Shown: piece after piece, positions 6,940 through 10,832 of the stretch | Layout: the number at the start of each line of letters is the position of its first letter | Numbering within the stretch: the first letter of the stretch is position 1 | Source of the DNA: JALHTG01 sp964528315 | Lineage (GTDB): Archaea; Thermoproteota; Bathyarchaeia; 40CM-2-53-6; JALHTG01 | Length of the DNA: 10,832 nt | Direction of reading: 5' to 3' | Assembly: GCA_964528315.1 (NCBI GenBank) | Contig: CAZGRO010000052.1 | Coordinates: 1 to 10,832 of the forward strand | Made by a program: the position numbers and the translations under genes | Notes under the pieces: generated by a model | What the model saw: only the letters and a program-made list of their open reading frames with translations | Told to the model about the DNA's origin: nothing | Databases searched by the model: none

Positions 6940-9372
6940 CTACTGTGCCTCTTCTGACTTCTTTTTCTCCTCTTCTTCCGGCACGGCGAACTCTTTCAGC
7001 TTCTCCGCCATTTCTTTCAGCTTCTTGTCGACTCGATGATTGACCGACCCCGCTTCATATGCCCCGTCCGGTAGTCGCTTGCCTGCCTTGACGCCTGTTA
7101 GAACTTCTATTCCCTCATCGATTGTCTTTATCGGGTATATGTGGAACTTGCCTTTGGAAACTGCGTCCACGACCTCCTCTTTCAACATCAGATTCTGAAC
7201 GTTGCTTGCAGGGATCATTACGCCTTGGCCGTCTATGGTTCCTTTGGCCTTGCAAACCTCAAAGAAACCCTCTATTTTTTCGTTGACCCCTCCGATAGCC
7301 TGCACTTCTCCCTTCTGGTTGACTGAACCCGTGACCGCTAGATTTTGCTTTATCGGAACCTCTGCCAGTCTTGAAAGAATTACGTAGAGCTCCGTACTTG
7401 ACGCGCTGTCTCCTTCCACTCCCTCATAACTCTGTTCGAAGACAAGCCTACAGGACAGTGTCAACGGCTTGTCTTGAGAGTACTTCTCAGCCAGATATCC
7501 ACTCAGAATCAAGACTCCTTTGCTGTGTATCGGGCCCCCAAGCTTAACCTCCCTCTCGAGGTCGATGACTCCTTCTCTTCCTATACCAACGCTTGCGGTT
7601 AATCGAGAAGGCCGGCCGAATTCATAGTCCCCAATGTTGATAACAGATAGCCCGTTCACTTGACCGACGACTTCACCCACTGTATCGATCAGGAATACGT
7701 TTCGTTCTATGTATTCCTGTATCTTCTCTTGAATTAGATTCGATCGGTATACCTTCTCGTCCATAGCCTTCTTAACATGTTGAGCTTTCACATATTTCGA
7801 ACCATCTTGAGTTGCGTAAAAGCTCGCTTCGCGAATCAGATCGGCTACTGAGCCAAATCTAGTCGACAGTTTCTTCTGATCCTCAGCGAGTCTTGAACTG
7901 TATTCAACCATCTTAGCAACCCCAGAACCGTCCAGATGCTTTAGCTTCTCGCGCTCGCAGATTGTGCACACAAAGGACACGTAGCTCTCGATATTCTCCG
8001 GCGTCCTATCCATTGTAATGTCGAAGTCGGCTTTGACCTTGAAGAGTTCACTGAACTCTGGGTCATATGCATAGAGCAGCTGGAAAGAGCGTGGGTCACC
8101 AATCAGGACAACTTTCATGTCCATGGGAATCGGCTCAGGCGATAGTGTTTTCGTTGTCAGAAAGCCATATCGCTCAGCTGGATCCTCGATTACTATCTGC
8201 CCATTCTTCATCGCTCTCTTCAATCCATCCCAAGAGAACGGATTTCTGAACAGCTCTTCTACTGGTATCACGAGAAATCCTCCATTCGCCTTGTGGAGGG
8301 ATCCTTGAATGATGAGTGTGAAGTCTGTTGTCAGTGCGCCAAAGACTGCTTCTTTCTCAATTCTTCCGAAAAGGTTGGTGTATGTTGGGTTGAGTTCCAG
8401 CACGACGGGTGCACCTTTTAGACTTGATGAGTCTGCGATGACATTCACCTCGTATTTTCTTAGCGGAAGCTCTCTGACCCATGGGGCCAGGCTAGGCATT
8501 CCGCTCTGTTGAGCTGGTTTTGCCACGAATTGCTCTCGGTTTTCCACCATGTCCTCTTGGAGATCCTTCAGATACGACACGACCTCAGGGAAATGCTTGT
8601 ATTTCTCAATCAGCTCGTTTACCATTGACCCGATTGCATAGAGAGCGATGTCTTTGTCAGCTTTGGACAACTCTTCGCTGAGCTTTCTCTCAAGTTCTCG
8701 AATGTCTCCCACAGCATCTTTGAAGCGAGATTCAAGCGACTCTCTTTTCTTAACCAGCTCCTCTCTCACTCTCGGAGTGAGGCTGAGAAACTCCTCGTCT
8801 GTAAGAGGCTTGCCTTGCATGACAGGAATGAATACAGGCCCGATAGGCGTTATCTGAAAGAGAAATCCATCTCTTCTCGCCTTTTCCGCCAAGTCTGTCA
8901 AGAGATCTTGTCGTCTCTTCTCATAGCCTCTGACGATGGCTTCTCGTTTCTGCTGGTAGTCCTTGCTTTCGAATGTCTTCTGAATGGCGCCTCGCGCATG
9001 CTCAACCAGAGACTTCACGTCTTTCTTGAAGGTTCCGCCGCTTCCTGCAGGAAATCGCAGAGCTTTCGGCTGGTACGTGTTGCGGAAGTTGTTCACGTAG
9101 CACCAGTCAGAAGGCATAGGTTTCCCTTTTGCAAACTCCTCCAGGAAGCTTCTTACGGCGGTAGTGCGGCCCGTGCCAGGCCAGCCCGCCACGTAGATAT
9201 TGAAACCTTTCTCCCGTATGTCTAAACCGAACTTCAGGGCCTTGACCGCCCTCTCCTGGCCTATAATCGTCTGAAGCGGAACCACATGCTCAGTCGTTTC
9301 ACACGTCACGAGTGAAGCATCGCAAACGGCCCGGACTTCAGATGATTTGAGCTCTTCAACCAAGGGAATCAC
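6940..9372 (-). CDS. Lon-family (S16) protease with AAA_32-type N-terminal region, LonC/LonB-like
   Basis: This 810-residue protein belongs to the COG1067 group of Lon-related proteases, which degrade cytoplasmic proteins. The N-terminal part has IGQERAVKALKFGLDIR (37-53) and a Walker A-like GWPGTGRTT (63-71) in which arginine (R69) replaces the usual lysine. A charged, probably coiled-coil insertion fills about 130-285. ANGGFLVIPVEEL (362-374) is in the Walker B place but lacks the usual aspartate, and IGDPRS (424-429) is a sensor-like strand. The C-terminal S16 domain is intact: GVEGDSAS with nucleophile S656, and GGVNEKIEGF with K699 completing the Ser-Lys dyad. No transmembrane segment is visible, unlike the membrane-anchored archaeal LonB. 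The protein ends in a highly charged Lys/Glu tail. It starts at GTG 9372 without a good ribosome-binding site. Arginine in Walker A is, as I recall, common in this subgroup, so ATP dependence is uncertain. Confidence 0.93.
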   Translation of the reverse strand: MIPLVEELKSSEVRAVCDASLVTCETTEHVVPLQTIIGQERAVKALKFGLDIREKGFNIYVAGWPGTGRTTAVRSFLEEFAKGKPMPSDWCYVNNFRNTYQPKALRFPAGSGGTFKKDVKSLVEHARGAIQKTFESKDYQQKREAIVRGYEKRRQDLLTDLAEKARRDGFLFQITPIGPVFIPVMQGKPLTDEEFLSLTPRVREELVKKRESLESRFKDAVGDIRELERKLSEELSKADKDIALYAIGSMVNELIEKYKHFPEVVSYLKDLQEDMVENREQFVAKPAQQSGMPSLAPWVRELPLRKYEVNVIADSSSLKGAPVVLELNPTYTNLFGRIEKEAVFGALTTDFTLIIQGSLHKANGGFLVIPVEELFRNPFSWDGLKRAMKNGQIVIEDPAERYGFLTTKTLSPEPIPMDMKVVLIGDPRSFQLLYAYDPEFSELFKVKADFDITMDRTPENIESYVSFVCTICEREKLKHLDGSGVAKMVEYSSRLAEDQKKLSTRFGSVADLIREASFYATQDGSKYVKAQHVKKAMDEKVYRSNLIQEKIQEYIERNVFLIDTVGEVVGQVNGLSVINIGDYEFGRPSRLTASVGIGREGVIDLEREVKLGGPIHSKGVLILSGYLAEKYSQDKPLTLSCRLVFEQSYEGVEGDSASSTELYVILSRLAEVPIKQNLAVTGSVNQKGEVQAIGGVNEKIEGFFEVCKAKGTIDGQGVMIPASNVQNLMLKEEVVDAVSKGKFHIYPIKTIDEGIEVLTGVKAGKRLPDGAYEAGSVNHRVDKKLKEMAEKLKEFAVPEEEEKKKSEEAQ

Positions 9373-9534
9373 TTCTGAGGTGTCGTACGAGAGGGGAAGG
9401 GCAAATGCTCTTTTCTACCTTTCGGCAGATCAACCAAATATGTGTAGCTCAGAAGATGTGACTCAGGTTGCACTAGAGGTGCCCGTGATAGAGTCGGGAG
9501 GCAGAATCAGGATGCAGGTTCTCTGCGGGAATAG
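9373..9534 (-). promoter_or_regulatory. Spacer upstream of the Lon-like gene; possible promoter
   Basis: This 162-bp spacer separates frhB from the Lon-like gene, both on the - strand. CACATATTTGG (reading the - strand, 9434-9444) is a TATA-like element about 65 bases before the GTG. This implies a leader of a few tens of bases or a different transcription start. A 63-codon frame on the + strand (9347-9538) has no recognisable content. No convincing terminator hairpin or T-run for frhB was found. Confidence 0.2.
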
Positions 9535-10602
9535 TTAGCTCTTGATGTATGGTGCCTCTCGTTCCCTTTTCTTTTGGGAAAGCCTAGTGATGAAATTCAT
9601 CCCAGCGTCGTCTGTCGCGATTGGTTTTCGTTGCACCGCTCCTGCACTCGAACAGGATTCAAGCAATCTGCCTCCGGTCTGGGTTCGAGTTATGACTGTG
9701 CACCATCCGTTCTCTGATCCCGCATGTCCTATGGAGATATCGGCAAGTTCCGCTGTGAAGTCTTGGCATTTCTGGCAACCTGGGAGGACATGAGCTGTCA
9801 GCTCCTTGAGGGGAACCTGGATCTTGACTTTGTCGTTCTGATATGCTCTGAAGAGGTTGTTTTTGCATTCCATTTTGGTGATTTCTCTGGGATCTACGTT
9901 GTGCTGTTTGACAATTACCTCCTGGACCAGCCCTGCGTAGCGATATGTGTTGTAGCAGAAGAGCCCGATCGTTAAGGCTATGTGCTCTGTGAGTTTGCTG
10001 TTTCCGCGCGTGTGCATTCTTCTCAGCGTTTGAATCTGACAAGGCAGGCCTACAATCGCCAGCTTTGAAGCCGGGTATCCAGCAACAGCATCTGCGAGAG
10101 ATGCAAGCGATCCGGTTGCCGTGTACTTCGATGAGGCTGCTTGAGCGAGTTCATCAGGATTGTTGATAACAACGCCTCTTGGCCTCCAAGGGTTCGCCGG
10201 GTCGGTTCCGACAACCACGGCGTGGTCAATCACCTTGTTCGTCAATGCATGATCGATCAGGGTGGTCACAACCCCTCCATCCTGACAGACCTTTAGTATC
10301 GCTTGATCTGTAGATCGGACTGACCAGATCTCGTTGTGAATGCCGATGATCGCTTCCTTCTCGGTTCTGGTTCTGTCGAAGAGCGTCCGCTCGATTGTTC
10401 TCAAAGGCAACTCCACTCTGGAGCAACTGTAGTAGCACAGTCCGCAAAGGATGCACCTGCCCTTCAATGTGGGTTTCTCCTCAGGCGTGGGTACTACAAC
10501 GTTCACAGGGCAAGCAGCGATGCACCCGCCACAGAACATACACAGCTCTTTGTTGACTACTTCTGCAAGAAGGCTGGCGAATATCTTTGGAGGTTGACTC
10601 AA
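9535..10602 (-). CDS. FrhB/FdhB-family F420H2 oxidoreductase subunit with N-terminal 2[4Fe-4S] domain (FpoF-like)
   Basis: FrhB-family proteins bind FAD and exchange a hydride with coenzyme F420, passing electrons through Fe-S clusters. This 355-residue protein begins with two ferredoxin motifs: C21-x2-C24-x2-C27-x3-C31-P and C50-x2-C53-x2-C56-x3-C60. The FrhB core follows: CQDGGVVTTLIDHAL (106-120), SKYTATG (158-164), GLPCQIQTLRR (185-195, C188), IGLFCYN (212-218, C216), GCQKCQDFTAELADISIG (275-292, C276 and C279) and GSENGWCTVITRT (295-307). The ferredoxin-plus-FrhB layout and length match FpoF/FqoF, the F420H2-oxidising input subunit, rather than the shorter FrhB of hydrogenase. No hydrogenase, Fpo or sulfite-reductase partner is in the window, so it may act alone as an F420H2:ferredoxin oxidoreductase (inference). 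The TTG start at 10602 follows GGAGATAGGGTG with good spacing. Confidence 0.92.
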   Translation of the reverse strand: MSQPPKIFASLLAEVVNKELCMFCGGCIAACPVNVVVPTPEEKPTLKGRCILCGLCYYSCSRVELPLRTIERTLFDRTRTEKEAIIGIHNEIWSVRSTDQAILKVCQDGGVVTTLIDHALTNKVIDHAVVVGTDPANPWRPRGVVINNPDELAQAASSKYTATGSLASLADAVAGYPASKLAIVGLPCQIQTLRRMHTRGNSKLTEHIALTIGLFCYNTYRYAGLVQEVIVKQHNVDPREITKMECKNNLFRAYQNDKVKIQVPLKELTAHVLPGCQKCQDFTAELADISIGHAGSENGWCTVITRTQTGGRLLESCSSAGAVQRKPIATDDAGMNFITRLSQKKREREAPYIKS

Positions 10603-10706
10603 GCACCCTATCTCCGATTTCCTAGCTGTTCGGATACTGTGTCAGATTCTTAATTGTTGCTCAGGCATCTTGGACCAGAGGCGGTTTCAGATGAGGGAGA
10701 TAGGAG
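10603..10706 (-). promoter_or_regulatory. Promoter region of the FrhB-like gene
   Basis: This 104-bp spacer lies between the tRNA and the FrhB-like gene on the - strand. ACAATTAAGA (- strand, 10648-10657) lies about 48 bases before the TTG and is the best TATA candidate. It predicts a start roughly 20-25 bases upstream of the gene and a short leader carrying GGAGATAGGG as ribosome-binding site. Just 3' of the tRNA the - strand reads CTCCTATCTCCCTC, with no T-run that would be a clear terminator. Confidence 0.35.
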
Positions 10707-10745
10707 TGGCGCCGCCGAGCGGATTCGAACCGCTGACCAGCGGGT

Positions 10746-10769
10746 CTCTGCGATTCAGGTTGCAGAGAT
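10746..10769 (-). other. tRNA-Asn intron 2 (24 nt, canonical position 37/38)
   Basis: Once intron 1 is gone, the anticodon stem GCGGG/CCCGC can form as outer helix. CTGT (positions 32-35) then pairs with GCAG at the intron end (one G-U), flanked by three-base bulges TAA and AGA, with cuts at TA/A and AG/A. The inner helix is weak. A competing 7-bp hairpin TCTCTGC/GCAGAGA exists in the unspliced RNA, so removal of intron 1 first may be favoured. Confidence 0.65.
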
Positions 10770-10776
10770 TAACAGC

Positions 10777-10806
10777 CTCAGCCTCGACCGCGAGGAACGG
10801 TTGAGT
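10777..10806 (-). other. tRNA-Asn intron 1 (30 nt, position 30/31)
   Basis: The - strand pairs into a standard bulge-helix-bulge. Exon bases CAGC pair with GCTG near the intron end (4 bp). Three-base bulges GGA and AGG flank this helix. Inside, CTC pairs with GAG, and after one A-C mismatch ACCG pairs with CGGT around a 7-base loop. Cutting after the second bulge base at both sites (GG/A and AG/G) removes exactly 30 nt and leaves G30-G31. The position is non-canonical, inside the anticodon stem. Confidence 0.75.
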
Positions 10807-10832
10807 CCGCTGCTCCACCACTGAGCTCTCGT

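Larger units (their letters stand above)
10707..10832 (-). tRNA. tRNA-Asn (anticodon GTT), two introns, 5' end outside the window
   Basis: On the - strand the 3' part is textbook tRNA: T-arm AGCGG-TTCGAAT-CCGCT, acceptor strand CGGCGGC, discriminator G73 and an encoded CCA (10707-10709). A D-arm GCTC-AGTGGTG-GAGC lies at 10812-10826. Between them, removing two introns gives an anticodon arm GCGGG-CTGTTAA-CCCGC with anticodon GTT (10771-10773) and a five-base variable loop TGGTC. Exons are 10807-10832 (to position 30), 10770-10776 (31-37) and 10707-10745 (38 to CCA). The CGGCGGC acceptor strand and G73 suit archaeal tRNA-Asn. The matching 5' strand GCCGCCG is not in the window, and the bases before the D-stem (ACGAGA) do not show the expected U8-A9. 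This may mean another intron, a split gene or a degenerate copy. Confidence 0.85.

Noticed and set aside
9347..9538. 63-codon + strand frame across the spacer before the Lon-like gene
   Set aside because: There is no ribosome-binding site, no known pattern, and it overlaps the start of the Lon-like gene and the end of the FrhB-like gene.
10745..10768. 7-bp hairpin TCTCTGC/GCAGAGA as a terminator or as the anticodon arm
   Set aside because: It lies within the tRNA transcript between the anticodon and the T-arm, has a 10-base loop with no sensible anticodon, and overlaps the modelled intron 2.
10770..10832. Reading the tRNA anticodon as CAA (Leu) from the CTCAA after the D-arm, or GAG from CTGAGG
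   Set aside because: Leucine tRNAs have a long variable arm and a different D-arm. With these readings the anticodon stem does not pair, while the GTT reading gives a perfect stem, bulge-helix-bulge sites and the Asn-type acceptor end.
1..10832. CRISPR arrays, insertion sequences, prophage or other mobile elements
   Set aside because: No spaced direct repeats, transposase-like frames or terminal inverted repeats were seen. The genes are core archaeal functions with uniform codon style.

Overview
The window is archaeal chromosomal DNA, most likely from an anaerobe. The evidence is a RIO1 kinase, a Dim2-type KH protein, both topoisomerase VI subunits, an F420-type FrhB oxidoreductase, an oxygen-independent Fe-S assembly set and an intron-bearing tRNA gene with bulge-helix-bulge splice sites. 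Arginine codons are dominated by AGA/AGG, and GTG/TTG starts are common. The sequence alone does not fix the phylum. The gene order is found in both Euryarchaeota and TACK-like lineages, and a tRNA with a non-canonical intron would suit a TACK, Bathyarchaeia-like or deep euryarchaeal genome.

Positions 1-4210 hold an informational cluster on the + strand: rio1, a KH-domain protein (overlapping rio1 by 11 bp), a 190-bp gap, then top6B and top6A (overlapping by 35 bp). The first two belong to small-subunit ribosome maturation. The last two make the type IIB topoisomerase that relaxes and decatenates DNA.

Positions 4294-6092 hold a compact + strand operon for sulfur and iron-sulfur chemistry: a TusA-like sulfur carrier, an IscS-family protein and an IscU scaffold. 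The IscS homologue lacks the lysine that normally holds PLP and has further changes around the active site, but keeps the mobile-loop cysteine. This matches the unusual Archaeoglobus fulgidus type. A cysteine-rich 2[4Fe-4S] ferredoxin lies on the opposite strand and ends one base from the end of iscU.

Positions 6461-6931 encode a rubrerythrin-like di-iron protein, transcribed divergently from the ferredoxin. On the - strand follow a large Lon-family protease with an AAA_32-type N-terminal part (6940-9372) and an FpoF-like F420H2 oxidoreductase subunit (9535-10602).

At the right edge, on the - strand, is a tRNA-Asn(GTT) gene whose 5' end is cut off by the window. It can be modelled with two introns (30 nt at position 30/31 and 24 nt at the canonical 37/38), both with bulge-helix-bulge motifs. 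The bases just upstream of its D-stem do not fit an ordinary acceptor strand, so there may be a third interruption or a separate 5' exon.

The items most worth following up are the tRNA-Asn architecture and the TusA / lysine-less IscS / IscU operon.
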